Source: Myxococcales bacterium (GTDB lineage Bacteria; Myxococcota_A; Polyangia; Haliangiales; Haliangiaceae). From it: DNA of 38,161 bases. Numbering within the stretch: the first letter of the stretch is position 1; the number at the start of each line of letters is the position of its first letter. The position numbers and the translations under genes are program-made. The DNA is taken from positions 1 through 38,161 of the forward strand of contig SXJR01000088.1 in the NCBI GenBank assembly GCA_005779305.1, written 5' to 3'. This document shows, piece after piece, positions 1-8,713 of the stretch. The notes under the pieces are model-generated. The model made no database searches and had not been told where the DNA came from. It saw nothing but the letters and a program-made list of their open reading frames with translations.

Positions 1-40
1 GGAGCCAAGCAGAGTCGGTAGCGAGAACCGGTGCCGCCGG

Positions 41-646
41 TCAGAGTTCGTTGTAGTGCTCGGCGTGTTGCGGGAACGTGGGCCGGACGAGCTTCTTCAC
101 CTTGGTCGGTTTGCCAGCCGTGATCGACTCGCCGCCCCCGTGGTGCCGCCAGCCTCGACCGCCGCACTCGCGGCACTTGGCGCCGTTGATCTTCCCGAGG
201 GCATCGCACTCCGGGCATGCGAAATAGACGGCGACGATACGCAACGAGTCGTCGGCCCAGAACTTCTCCTCGTAGAACGACTTTGCGTCGGGCTTCCGGG
301 CGACGCTGACGTAAGCGCAGAACAGCTTCCGCTTGCCGGCACCGTGTTGCTCGACGAGAAAGATCTGGCGCGGGGCGAGCGCCTTCCGCGTGTTCTCGAC
401 GCCTGCCTTGGCCATGCCTTTGAGGTTGGAAAGGTTTGTTCGATGGATCTCGTAGACGCGTGGGTCCCAGAGCATCGACTGCATCTGATCGTGGAGCTTC
501 TCGAAGCTGCCTTCGCCGCCAAAGCTGGCTTCGAGAACCCTGCACTCGGCGGCGAAGAAGTCGCTGAAGAACTCCGTTGCCTCGTCGATCGTTGACCCGG
601 TGCCGCGAATCGGACGACGAGCCGCCATCAAGCCCAAGGATGACAT
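41..646 (-). CDS. Hypothetical protein with C-terminal zinc-ribbon
   Basis: I do not recognise this 201-residue protein as a named family. Its visible feature is a four-cysteine knuckle near the C-terminus: C144-PE-C147 and C158-RE-C161 followed by GGRGW, resembling the CxxCxGxG zinc-binding repeats of DnaJ-type proteins, and therefore probably a structural zinc site. The region before it is mixed alpha/beta with many charged residues and no signal peptide or membrane segment, so it is likely cytosolic. An internal ATG at 628 (protein starting MAARRP) is an alternative start. It is transcribed away from the signalling operon that begins at 920. The 273-base gap between them holds only a perfect 14-base palindrome (866-879) that I can point to. 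That the frame is coding is supported by typical codon use and the ordered cysteine motif; function is unknown. Confidence 0.7.
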   Translation of the reverse strand: MSSLGLMAARRPIRGTGSTIDEATEFFSDFFAAECRVLEASFGGEGSFEKLHDQMQSMLWDPRVYEIHRTNLSNLKGMAKAGVENTRKALAPRQIFLVEQHGAGKRKLFCAYVSVARKPDAKSFYEEKFWADDSLRIVAVYFACPECDALGKINGAKCRECGGRGWRHHGGGESITAGKPTKVKKLVRPTFPQHAEHYNEL

Positions 647-919
647 GGCTGGCCGTCAGCGCGCACGCCACGAGTCGCCACGCCGCGTCGGTCGCTTCCT
701 GGCGGCGAAGCCGGGCCTCGCTCCTCGGCCTCCCTGAATTTCTGACGCCGCGTCGCGGGGTGCGCGAGATCGATTGCCGGTGCCCGATCGGTCAATCTGG
801 GCCCGTTTCGGCGCAAACTACGGAGAGGGAGCCGGGCCCCGCCTGACACTTGGGGGACCCCGTCTTGCCGCCGGCGGCAGTCAAGGCGAGGCGCCCACCG
901 TCCCCACCCGAGACCATCG

Positions 920-3568
920 ATGAAGAAGCCGGAGACCCCGCAGAACGAAGAAGAGCGACTGCGTAGGCTCCGCGATTACGAGATCCTCGATACCGCGCCT
1001 GACGCCGCCTTCGATGCGCTCACCAGGCTTGCCGCCCACATCGCGGGTGTTCCCATCGCGCTCGTCTCGCTGGTGGACACCGACCGACAGTGGTTCAAGT
1101 CACGCTATGGTCTCGACGCTCCCGAGACTCCCCGCGATGTTTCGTTCTGCGGACACGTCGTGACAGCCGAAGCGCCGTTGATGGTGGCCGACGCCTTCCA
1201 GGACGAACGCTTCTTTGACAACCCGCTCGTCACAGGCGAGCCGCGTGTTCGCTTCTACGCCGGGTTTCCACTGCGAACGCCAGACGGCTTCGTCGTCGGC
1301 ACACTCTGCGCCATCGACCATGAGGCGCGAGAGATCTCTACGAAGCAGCGCGAGATGCTGGGACTCCTCGCCCAGCAAGTGGTCGATCAACTGGAGCTTC
1401 GTAGAAGAAGCCGAAGACTTGAAGCTCAAGGCCGGTTCTTCGAGATGAGCCTCACGCTGCTCTGTACCGCCGACGACAAGATGTACTTGCGCGAGCTCAA
1501 CCCGGCCTGGCAACGAGCCCTCGGCTGGACGCTCGACGAGCTCCGGGCGAAGCCGTTTCTCGAGTTCATTCACCCGGACGACCTGGCCTCGACCTTGGCG
1601 GTGGCCGGTCGTCTCCTCGAAGGCGCGATCACTGTCGGCTTCCAGAATCGGTATCGCCACAAGGATGGTCGGTGGGTCCCACTGGCCTGGAACGCGGCGG
1701 CGAAAGATGGCGTGTTCTATGCCGCCGCAGTCGACGTCTCGGAAATCCTCCGCCAAGAGCGGGATCTCCGTCAGTTCAAGAGGACGCTCGACAGCACCAA
1801 AGATGCCATCCTCATCTTCGATCCGACCAGTCTGAGGATCTTGTACGCGAACCAGGGCGCAGCGGACCACTCTGGGTACTCTGTCGACGAGCTCCTGGAG
1901 AAGACACCGCTCGATTTGAAGCCCTCGTTTGACGAGTCGCGCTACCGAGAACTGCTCGAGCCGCTCGTCACGGGACAGTCCGAGGTCGCCACCTTCGAGA
2001 CGGTGCATCGCCACAAGATGGGCCATGACATCCCTGTCGAGGTTGTTCTTCAGTACATGGCCCCCGCAGGTGAAGAGCCGCGGTTCATCAACATCGTCCG
2101 CGACAACTCTGAACGAAAACGGCTCGAGAAGCTCAAGAGCGAGTTCGTCTCCACGGTCAGCCACGAGTTGCGAACTCCGCTGACGTCGATTCGCGGCGCA
2201 CTCGGGCTGGTGGCCGGGGGCGTCACGGGCGGGCTCCCGAAGGAGGCCAAGGAGTACGTCGACATCGCGCTTTCGAACAGCGACCGCCTGGTGCGCCTGA
2301 TCAACGACATCCTCGACATCGAGAAGATGCAGTCCGGGAGCATGGAGTTCCGCATGCGAGCGGTCGAGCTCGCTGGAGCCATCCGCAGCGCGATCGCAGC
2401 CAACGACGCTTTCGCAGCGTCGCACGGCGTCCGGCTGGTCCTGGCCGAGCCGGTCCCGGCGGGCGAGGTCCTGGTCGACCCGGATCGATTCGCGCAGGTC
2501 CTGACGAACCTCATCTCCAACGCTGCCAAGTTCTCGCCGAAGAACGGCGTCGTCGAGATCAACGTGCAGGAGAGCAACCACCGGGTCCGCGTGTCCGTTC
2601 GCGACCACGGCCCCGGGGTCCCCGAGGAGTTCCGCGGCCGCATCTTCCAGCGATTCGCGCAAGCCGACGCGTCGAGCACTCGCCAGAAGGGTGGCAGTGG
2701 GCTCGGGCTCTCGATCTCGAAGGCCATCGTCGAGAAGATGCGCGGCACCGTCGGCTTCGACGCTGCGGACGGTGGGGGCACGGTGTTCTTCTTCGACCTG
2801 CCCTTCCTTCCACCGGTCGTCGGCGCCAGCGCCGACGCAGGCTCTGCGCAGCGCGTGCTCGTATGCGAAGACGATCCCGACGTCTCGCGCGTGCTCGAAC
2901 GGCTGTTCTCATCTGCCGGCTTACTCATTCACCTCGCGCCCACACTGGAGCGGGCTCGTCGGCTGCTCGCGACCAACACCTACGACGTGATCACGCTCGA
3001 CCTGCGGCTGGCCGATGGCGATGGCAGCGTGCTCATCGGCGAGCTGCGCGCCTCCGACGTTCATCGATTGACTCCGATCATCGTGGTGTCCGGATCCGGA
3101 GGGCGGCTCGGTGCGACGGCGGTCGAGGTGTCCGACATCATCGTGAAGCCCTTCGATGAAGCACGGCTCCTCGCCGCCGTGCAAACCGCGACGGCGGGCT
3201 GCGTTGGCGCGCCCCCGCGGCTCCTCCACGTCGAAGACAACCAGGACATTCGCCGCATCTTGCGCCGAACGCTGCCAAAGTCGTGGGCGGTGGCCGGCGC
3301 AGAGAGCCTCAGCGCCGCCCGAAAGGCTCTCGCGGAATCGGAGTTCGACGTCGTGTTGCTCGACCTCGCGTTGCCTGACGGAGCGGGCGACGAGCTGCTG
3401 AATCTCGTCGGTCGAGCCAAGGTCATCATCTTCTCCGCATCGGATCCATCGGCGGAGCTTTCCACGCGGGTGGCGGCCGCGATGGTGAAGTCGCGCTCGA
3501 ATCCAGTGGACGTGCGTGACGCGATCTTGGCGCTGCTGCCGAAGCGTCGCGTCGGGGGGCCGCCATGA
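920..3568 (+). CDS. Hybrid sensor histidine kinase GAF-PAS-PAS-HisKA-HATPase-REC-REC
   Basis: This is a soluble hybrid histidine kinase of 882 residues with no membrane segment. Domains in order: GAF (about 20-165), two PAS domains (about 175-290 and 295-405), HisKA with the H-box SHELRTPL (phospho-accepting His415), a HATPase domain with an N-box (NLISNAAKF, near 530) and G-boxes (DHGPGVP, GGSGLGLSISKAIV), then two receiver domains with phospho-acceptor aspartates D694 (ITLDLRL) and D815 (LLDLALPDG). The input domains suggest sensing of a small molecule, redox state or light inside the cell; the ligand cannot be read from sequence. Its stop overlaps the start of the next gene (ATGA at 3565-3568), so the two are translationally coupled, and phosphate probably flows from the attached REC domains to the Hpt domain of the next protein. 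That flow is inference. Confidence 0.95.
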   Translation: MKKPETPQNEEERLRRLRDYEILDTAPDAAFDALTRLAAHIAGVPIALVSLVDTDRQWFKSRYGLDAPETPRDVSFCGHVVTAEAPLMVADAFQDERFFDNPLVTGEPRVRFYAGFPLRTPDGFVVGTLCAIDHEAREISTKQREMLGLLAQQVVDQLELRRRSRRLEAQGRFFEMSLTLLCTADDKMYLRELNPAWQRALGWTLDELRAKPFLEFIHPDDLASTLAVAGRLLEGAITVGFQNRYRHKDGRWVPLAWNAAAKDGVFYAAAVDVSEILRQERDLRQFKRTLDSTKDAILIFDPTSLRILYANQGAADHSGYSVDELLEKTPLDLKPSFDESRYRELLEPLVTGQSEVATFETVHRHKMGHDIPVEVVLQYMAPAGEEPRFINIVRDNSERKRLEKLKSEFVSTVSHELRTPLTSIRGALGLVAGGVTGGLPKEAKEYVDIALSNSDRLVRLINDILDIEKMQSGSMEFRMRAVELAGAIRSAIAANDAFAASHGVRLVLAEPVPAGEVLVDPDRFAQVLTNLISNAAKFSPKNGVVEINVQESNHRVRVSVRDHGPGVPEEFRGRIFQRFAQADASSTRQKGGSGLGLSISKAIVEKMRGTVGFDAADGGGTVFFFDLPFLPPVVGASADAGSAQRVLVCEDDPDVSRVLERLFSSAGLLIHLAPTLERARRLLATNTYDVITLDLRLADGDGSVLIGELRASDVHRLTPIIVVSGSGGRLGATAVEVSDIIVKPFDEARLLAAVQTATAGCVGAPPRLLHVEDNQDIRRILRRTLPKSWAVAGAESLSAARKALAESEFDVVLLDLALPDGAGDELLNLVGRAKVIIFSASDPSAELSTRVAAAMVKSRSNPVDVRDAILALLPKRRVGGPP

Positions 3569-5619
3569 AGACCGTTCTCCTGCTCGATGACGACGAGGAT
3601 CTGAGCTCCCTCCTGAAGGCTGCGCTCGTTTCTCGAGGACTGGAGGTCATCGAGGCTGGCAACGCATGTGACGCGGATGAGGCGCTCCAGCGACGTTCGG
3701 TGGATCTCGTGATCGTGGACGGCCTTCTGCCGGACGTTCCTGGTCTCGAGTTCATCGAGCACCTCCGGAAACGAGATCCCCGGATTCGCGTCGTCTTCGT
3801 GTCCGCGTTCTTTCGCGACCTCAAGACGTTCAAACGGCTCACCGCCGAGCTGGATGTCTCCCTGGTGCTTTACAAGCCCATCGAACCGACTTCCTTCGCC
3901 GAGAAGGTCGCCAGTGTCCTCGAACCCGCCACCTGCGAACGTTCTGCACAGGGCCAGCCCGCGCCGAGCGAACCATCTCCGCTTGCGCTCGAACTGGCGG
4001 AGCTGCGGCGCGCATTCGGGAAGAAGCTCCCCGAGAGGGTCGAAGAGCTGAGACGGGCGATCCAGGAGGTGAAGCAAGACCTCTCCGCGCTCGACAAGGC
4101 TCGGATGCTCGCCCACCGGCTCCGCGGCTCCGCCGGTTCCTACGGCTACGCAACCGTGGGAGAGCTCGTGGGCCTTGTCGAGGACCTGCTCGTCGACGCC
4201 CAGGAGATGAGTCCCCCTCGACGCTTCTTCTGGGAGGACGTCGAGAGCGCGCTTCGGGATGCCAGCAAAGCGGCCGCGCGCGCACCGAGCTTCGTGCGCG
4301 ACGGGTCGAGCGCGGCGGTCGGGGCCGAACGGTCATTGCTCGTCGTCGATGACGACCCCGACTTCCTTCAGATGGTTCGAGCGCTCGGGCGAAGGCTCCT
4401 CGTCGACGTCATCACCGCGCATTCGGCGGAGGAAGGGATCCAGCGCGCTGAATCTCAGCCGCTCGTTGCGGCCATCCTCGACGTGCATCTGGACGGCAGT
4501 GATTCGTTCCTGGCCGCTCGGCGAATTCGTGAGACGTCAGGGAACGGCGAGATTCCGATCGCGTTCGCGTCGGTGGACGGTACCATCGAGACTCGCGTGG
4601 CTGCCATCGAGGCAGGTGGCACTCGGTTCTTCGACAAGCCCATCTCCGAGGAGGGCTTTGCCGAGCTGCTCCAGCAATTCATCACCATCTCGCGCCAGCG
4701 GGCGCCTCGCGTGCTGGTCGTGGACGACGACGCCGATGTCGTGGACCAGTACACGCGGCATCTGCGCGCCGCCGGGTTCGCAACGGAGCATCTCTCCGCC
4801 GCGGACGACCTCGTGGTGAAGCTCGAGGAGCTGCGCCCGGACGTGCTCCTCCTCGACGTCTACCTGCCCCGCGTCTCCGGTATCGACATCTGCCGTGCGC
4901 TGCGTAGCTCCGACCAGTGGGAGTTCCTTCCGATTCTGATCGTGACCGCTCAACTGGACGCGGATACACGGCTTCGTGCGTTTCGCGCCGGTGCTTCCGA
5001 TGTCGTGGGCAAGCCGATTCTCCCAGAGGAGCTCCTCGCGCGTGTCGGCATTCAGGAAGAGCGCATGCGGCTTCTCAGGGATCGGGCCGACCGAGACAGC
5101 TTGTCGGGTCTCATGCTGCGGCGCGCCTTCGTCGAGTCTTTCCAGCGGGCGCTGTCGGCTTGCTCGCGAGAGAAGAGGCCGCTGTCACTGGTGTTGTTCG
5201 ACCTCGACCATTTCAAGGAGATCAACGACAAGCACGGACATCTCGCCGGCGATCGCGTGATCGCAGCGTTGGGCGAGCTCTTGCGGCGGCGGTTTCGGGT
5301 CGAAGACCTTCGCGCGCGATGGGGAGGTGAGGAATTCGTTCTCGCCTTCCCCGGGCAGGGCGTCGACTTCGCTCTTCGGTCCGCGGGCCGCCTTCTCGCC
5401 GAGTTCGCCGAGCAGCAGTTCAAGACGGTGGAAGGTGGGACCTTTGGTGCCACGTTCACGGCGGGCGTCGCCGGGTACCCTGACGACGGCGCGTCGATGT
5501 CAGCGCTCATTCGAAGGGCCGACGAGCTCCTCTACGCCGGTAAGTGCGCCGGACGGAACATGGTGCAGGGAAGCGTGCCCCCGGCGCCATCCACCCAAGA
5601 CCCCGACCCTGCGGGGTAG
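3565..5619 (+). CDS. REC-Hpt-REC-REC-GGDEF regulator (diguanylate cyclase)
   Basis: A 684-residue output protein with no DNA-binding domain. It begins with a receiver domain (D52), then a histidine phosphotransfer domain (motif AHRLRGSAGSYGY, His184), two further receiver domains (D306 in AILDVHLDG; D431 in LLLDVYLP), and a C-terminal GGDEF domain. The cyclase signature is GGEEF at 587-591, a functional variant, preceded by LFDLDHFKEIND and by an intact I-site RVED (578-581) five residues before GGEEF, so an active, product-inhibited diguanylate cyclase making cyclic-di-GMP is expected. It overlaps the upstream kinase by 4 bases and is followed 14 bases later by a CheY-like gene, which marks one operon. 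Having three receivers and an Hpt in one chain suggests a branched phosphorelay; the order of transfer is not visible. Confidence 0.93.
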   Translation: MKTVLLLDDDEDLSSLLKAALVSRGLEVIEAGNACDADEALQRRSVDLVIVDGLLPDVPGLEFIEHLRKRDPRIRVVFVSAFFRDLKTFKRLTAELDVSLVLYKPIEPTSFAEKVASVLEPATCERSAQGQPAPSEPSPLALELAELRRAFGKKLPERVEELRRAIQEVKQDLSALDKARMLAHRLRGSAGSYGYATVGELVGLVEDLLVDAQEMSPPRRFFWEDVESALRDASKAAARAPSFVRDGSSAAVGAERSLLVVDDDPDFLQMVRALGRRLLVDVITAHSAEEGIQRAESQPLVAAILDVHLDGSDSFLAARRIRETSGNGEIPIAFASVDGTIETRVAAIEAGGTRFFDKPISEEGFAELLQQFITISRQRAPRVLVVDDDADVVDQYTRHLRAAGFATEHLSAADDLVVKLEELRPDVLLLDVYLPRVSGIDICRALRSSDQWEFLPILIVTAQLDADTRLRAFRAGASDVVGKPILPEELLARVGIQEERMRLLRDRADRDSLSGLMLRRAFVESFQRALSACSREKRPLSLVLFDLDHFKEINDKHGHLAGDRVIAALGELLRRRFRVEDLRARWGGEEFVLAFPGQGVDFALRSAGRLLAEFAEQQFKTVEGGTFGATFTAGVAGYPDDGASMSALIRRADELLYAGKCAGRNMVQGSVPPAPSTQDPDPAG

Positions 5620-5633
5620 GTAATGGAGCGGCA

Positions 5634-6008
5634 ATGAAGGTGCTATTGGTCGATGACGAGGAAGACATCCGGAAGATCGGGCGGCTGAGCCTGGAAGCCG
5701 TCGGGAAGTTCAAGGTGATGCTGGCTGCGAGCGCGAGTGAAGCGCTCTCTCTGGCCCGCAGCGACCCCCCCGATCTCATCCTGATGGACATGATGATGCC
5801 GGGTATGGATGGCCTGTCGGCACTCGCCGAACTGCAAAGCGACGCAGCCTTGAACGCAATCCCGGTTCTGTTCATGACCGCGAAGGTTCAGCGAAGTGAG
5901 ATCGACCACTATCTCAGTGTCGGTGCGATCGGCGTGATTCAGAAACCCTTCGACCCGATGACACTGCCTGCGGAGATCAAACGCATCATGGATGCGCGAC
6001 CGCGGTGA
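5634..6008 (+). CDS. Single-domain response regulator (CheY-like)
   Basis: A stand-alone receiver domain of 124 residues. It keeps the acidic pocket (VDDEED), phospho-acceptor D52 (LILMDMMMPG), the switch threonine T82 (FMTAK) and the conserved lysine K104 (QKPFDP), so it should be phosphorylatable. I chose the ATG at 5634 because the protein then starts directly at beta-strand 1 (MKVLLVDD) and has a GGAG ribosome site at 5625-5628; the same frame extends upstream to 5544 but that part overlaps the previous gene and reads as non-domain sequence. As the last gene of the three-gene signalling operon it may be the diffusible end point, or a phosphate sink, for the relay. Its output partner is unknown. 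Confidence 0.92.
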   Translation: MKVLLVDDEEDIRKIGRLSLEAVGKFKVMLAASASEALSLARSDPPDLILMDMMMPGMDGLSALAELQSDAALNAIPVLFMTAKVQRSEIDHYLSVGAIGVIQKPFDPMTLPAEIKRIMDARPR

Positions 6009-6032
6009 TCGGGTGCGCACGCGCCGCGCCGT

Positions 6033-6063
6033 CCGACGACGGTCGCGACCGAACCCTCGTCGG
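6033..6063. terminator. Hairpin between convergent genes, possible bidirectional terminator
   Basis: The arms CCGACGA (6033-6039) and TCGTCGG (6057-6063) pair perfectly. An inner perfect inverted repeat, CGGTCGCGACCG (6040-6051), sits between them. It lies in the 90-base gap between the 3' ends of the REC gene (plus) and the kinase gene (minus). There is no U-tract on either side, so intrinsic termination is uncertain. Confidence 0.4.
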
Positions 6064-6098
6064 GATCTCCCGGGTCGGGGGGGGCTCTCATCGGCTGA

Positions 6099-8495
6099 TC
6101 ACCCTTGGCTGCGAAGGCTGACCCCAGCCCCCGGCTCTGGTGCTCGGGGCACCGAATTCGCGAGCACGGCGCGCAGCCCGGAGGCGATCTCGTCGGCGGT
6201 CGGTCGTCGCGCCGGGTCGATCGACACGCAGCGATCGATCAGGGAGATGAGGGCGGGCGGCGCCGCGGGACTCCGCGTGGCCAGCGAGGCGGGGGCCTCG
6301 GGCGCGGCCCCGGCCAGGCGCGCGATCACCGGGGGGCGTTCGAACGGCCGGGAGCCGCTGCACAGCTCGAACGCGATCACGCCGAACGCGAACACGTCGG
6401 CCGAGGGCTCCGGCGCGTAGCCCGGCTCCGCCATCTCAGGTGGGATATACGGCGGCGTGCCGACCAGGTGCCCCGTCCGGGTCACCACACCGTCGAGCAT
6501 GGGCGACCGGGGCGGCGACTCGTGCATCGACCCCGTGGCATCGACGTCGAGCATCCGCGCCTCGAGCGCGATCGCTCCGACCTGCCCGCCGGTGTCCAGG
6601 TCGACCAACATCGTGGTCGTGGTCCGGGTGGAGACTGGTGCTGCCGGCACGCTGTCCCCGGTGGCCGGGACTTCGCCGGCCTCGTGCTGGATTCCGGCCG
6701 CCTGCGCTGCGGCGGCCGCCCTGCGCTCGTCCGAGCCGACGTCGGTATCGAACCAAGCGGTCGGGCGAGAGACGCCGAAGTCGGTGATCTTTATCTCTGC
6801 ACCATGGGCCCCAGGCGTGATGAGGACGTTCGCCGGCTTGAGATCGCGATGCACCACGCCCGCGGCATGAAGCGCCACGAGTCCATCGGCGATCTGGGCG
6901 AGCACCGGCAACGCCCACTCGAGGTTGCCCCAGGATCTCTTGTCCTTGCCCAGTGGATCGCCGTCGACGAGCTCCATCACGAGGAACAGGACGCCGGCGT
7001 CCGAGACCGACACGTCGGTCAGGCGGACCAGGTTCCGGTGCGTCAGGCGCGACGCGATCATCGCTTCGCGGGCCAGCCGGGTCATCGCCGCGCCGTGCAC
7101 GTCGTGGGTCACCTTGAGGGCGAACCGCTTGCCGTCGGTGAGCCGCTCGACCTCGTGCACGGTCCCCATCCCACCTCTTCCGAGCGCCCGTACCACCCGA
7201 TAGCGCTGGGCGATCACATCTCCAGGCTTGAGCTCGAGCCCCGGGCGTTTGGCCGCGCTCGCGCTCGCGAGTGCGGCGAACAGCTGACTCGACCGCTCCT
7301 GGACATCGCGCCGCAGATCCTCGTTGAGCCGGAGCAACTCGCCGCGCTGGTCCTCGATGCTGCGGCGGTGGTCGGTCTCGGCGCGCAGCGACAGGATGTG
7401 CCGCCGGGCGAGCAACAACGACAAGCACAGCGCGAAGCCGAACAGGCCGATCGAGGCTGGTCGTGCGCCGTCGAGCATGCTGGGAAGCCCCATCCAGTGC
7501 ACGAGATCGGGTGGAAACAGCGCTGACAGCATCACCCACGACGCAAACTGGAACCGCGCGGTCAGCCGATCAGGATGTCGCACTGCCAGCCGCCCACACA
7601 CAACCAGCTGGTAGACGCTGAGCGCGCCCATGATCGCCACGGTGATCGGGCCGCTGATCGGCGTCGTCGTGAACGGTCCGGCGAGCGCCACGAACGCGAG
7701 CATGGTCACCGCCCACAGCCGTGACCAGCCTCGCCACGGCGGCGCGAGCTCGAAGAACGCGTGTGTGAAGTAGATCGACGCGGTGATCGCGGTGACGACC
7801 GCGGCGGCGAGCACCGGCGTGTCGTAGACGCCCAGCCAGCGCTGGGGCAACCCGAGTACATGCATCGGATAGCACGAGGCCGACAGGACCTGGATGGCGA
7901 ACCAAAGGTAGGCGTGGCGGGTTCGATCGACGAGGTAGATCGCCAACGACGTCAACCCGAGCTGCAGGAGCGAGATCAACGCGGCGATCGCCAGATAGGT
8001 GTTGATCCACAACACCAGCGTCGAGCTGCGCGGACGTTCGCCCGCACGCACCAGCCGCGGCGCCGAGGCCCACCACCCGCTCTGCGTCCACCGGTGCTGC
8101 ACGGTGATCGAGATCGCAAGGTCGCCGTCCCGCGTCGCCTCGGCCGGCACCGACCAGGACAGCGGCCCGTGTGCCCGGTAGGCACCGGCAGCCTCGCCGG
8201 CGGTGCGCGCGCTGATCACCTGGTCGAAGCGGACCTCGGCCATCGCCGGCAGATCGGAGATCCAAACGGTCAAGGTCTGGCCACGCCAGACCTCGGGGAG
8301 CGCGACGGACGTGGTGAGCGTGTAGGTCCCGGCGCGGTCGGCGACGGGAAGGTGGCCTGGAAGCTGGACGGCCCGCGGTCCCAAGGCGACCTCGCCGTCC
8401 AGTTGCCAGCGCGTGAGGCCGATCCCGTCGTCTCCGACGCAGGCGGCGAAGACCACGGCGAAGAGCGCCAGGAACTTTGGCGTCCCGTTTCGCAT
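6099..8495 (-). CDS. Membrane Ser/Thr protein kinase with 7TM sensor module
   Basis: A 798-residue protein. The N-terminus has a signal peptide ending in a lipobox-like FAAC, then an exported beta-rich region (about 20-165), seven hydrophobic helices (about 180-385), a short coiled coil, and a C-terminal eukaryotic-type kinase domain (about 435-790). Kinase motifs are complete: glycine loop GRGGMGTVHE, K461 (FALKV), catalytic D551 (HRDLKPANVL), D572 of DFG and E687 of YIPPEMA. The exported-domain-plus-7TM layout resembles 7TMR-DISM receptors, which usually end in cyclases or histidine kinases. Odd: the DFG-to-PPE activation segment is about 115 residues, roughly 85 more than usual. I chose the ATG at 8495 because it starts the signal peptide; a GTG at 8513 and an ATG at 8718 (overlapping the flippase stop) are in frame but would put Arg-rich sequence in front. 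Confidence 0.88.
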   Translation of the reverse strand: MRNGTPKFLALFAVVFAACVGDDGIGLTRWQLDGEVALGPRAVQLPGHLPVADRAGTYTLTTSVALPEVWRGQTLTVWISDLPAMAEVRFDQVISARTAGEAAGAYRAHGPLSWSVPAEATRDGDLAISITVQHRWTQSGWWASAPRLVRAGERPRSSTLVLWINTYLAIAALISLLQLGLTSLAIYLVDRTRHAYLWFAIQVLSASCYPMHVLGLPQRWLGVYDTPVLAAAVVTAITASIYFTHAFFELAPPWRGWSRLWAVTMLAFVALAGPFTTTPISGPITVAIMGALSVYQLVVCGRLAVRHPDRLTARFQFASWVMLSALFPPDLVHWMGLPSMLDGARPASIGLFGFALCLSLLLARRHILSLRAETDHRRSIEDQRGELLRLNEDLRRDVQERSSQLFAALASASAAKRPGLELKPGDVIAQRYRVVRALGRGGMGTVHEVERLTDGKRFALKVTHDVHGAAMTRLAREAMIASRLTHRNLVRLTDVSVSDAGVLFLVMELVDGDPLGKDKRSWGNLEWALPVLAQIADGLVALHAAGVVHRDLKPANVLITPGAHGAEIKITDFGVSRPTAWFDTDVGSDERRAAAAAQAAGIQHEAGEVPATGDSVPAAPVSTRTTTTMLVDLDTGGQVGAIALEARMLDVDATGSMHESPPRSPMLDGVVTRTGHLVGTPPYIPPEMAEPGYAPEPSADVFAFGVIAFELCSGSRPFERPPVIARLAGAAPEAPASLATRSPAAPPALISLIDRCVSIDPARRPTADEIASGLRAVLANSVPRAPEPGAGVSLRSQG

Positions 8496-8713
8496 CGAGT
8501 TCCATGTTCGCACGGAGACAGCCGAGCAACTCGAGCGACCGCGGCGTTTGTCGCAAGGCGCGCTCGCGATCGCCCGCCACCACGGATCGCCGGCCGGCGG
8601 ACGTCCCTTGCGAGGACGCGCGAGGCCGCGCTCCTCGGTCCTTGCCACCAGCGCGCTCCGCGCGATGCCGAGCCGCCGCCGGTGGCGCGCGGCAGCACCG
8701 GCCTGGCGCTCCG

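Noticed and set aside
866-879. 14-base palindrome TGCCGCCGGCGGCA before the histidine kinase
   Set aside because: Perfect, but of simple GC composition and without a loop; not enough to call an operator or terminator.
1100-2662. A 520-residue open frame on the minus strand inside the histidine kinase gene
   Set aside because: It is a shadow of GC-rich codon bias. The plus frame has every kinase motif, and the minus frame has none.
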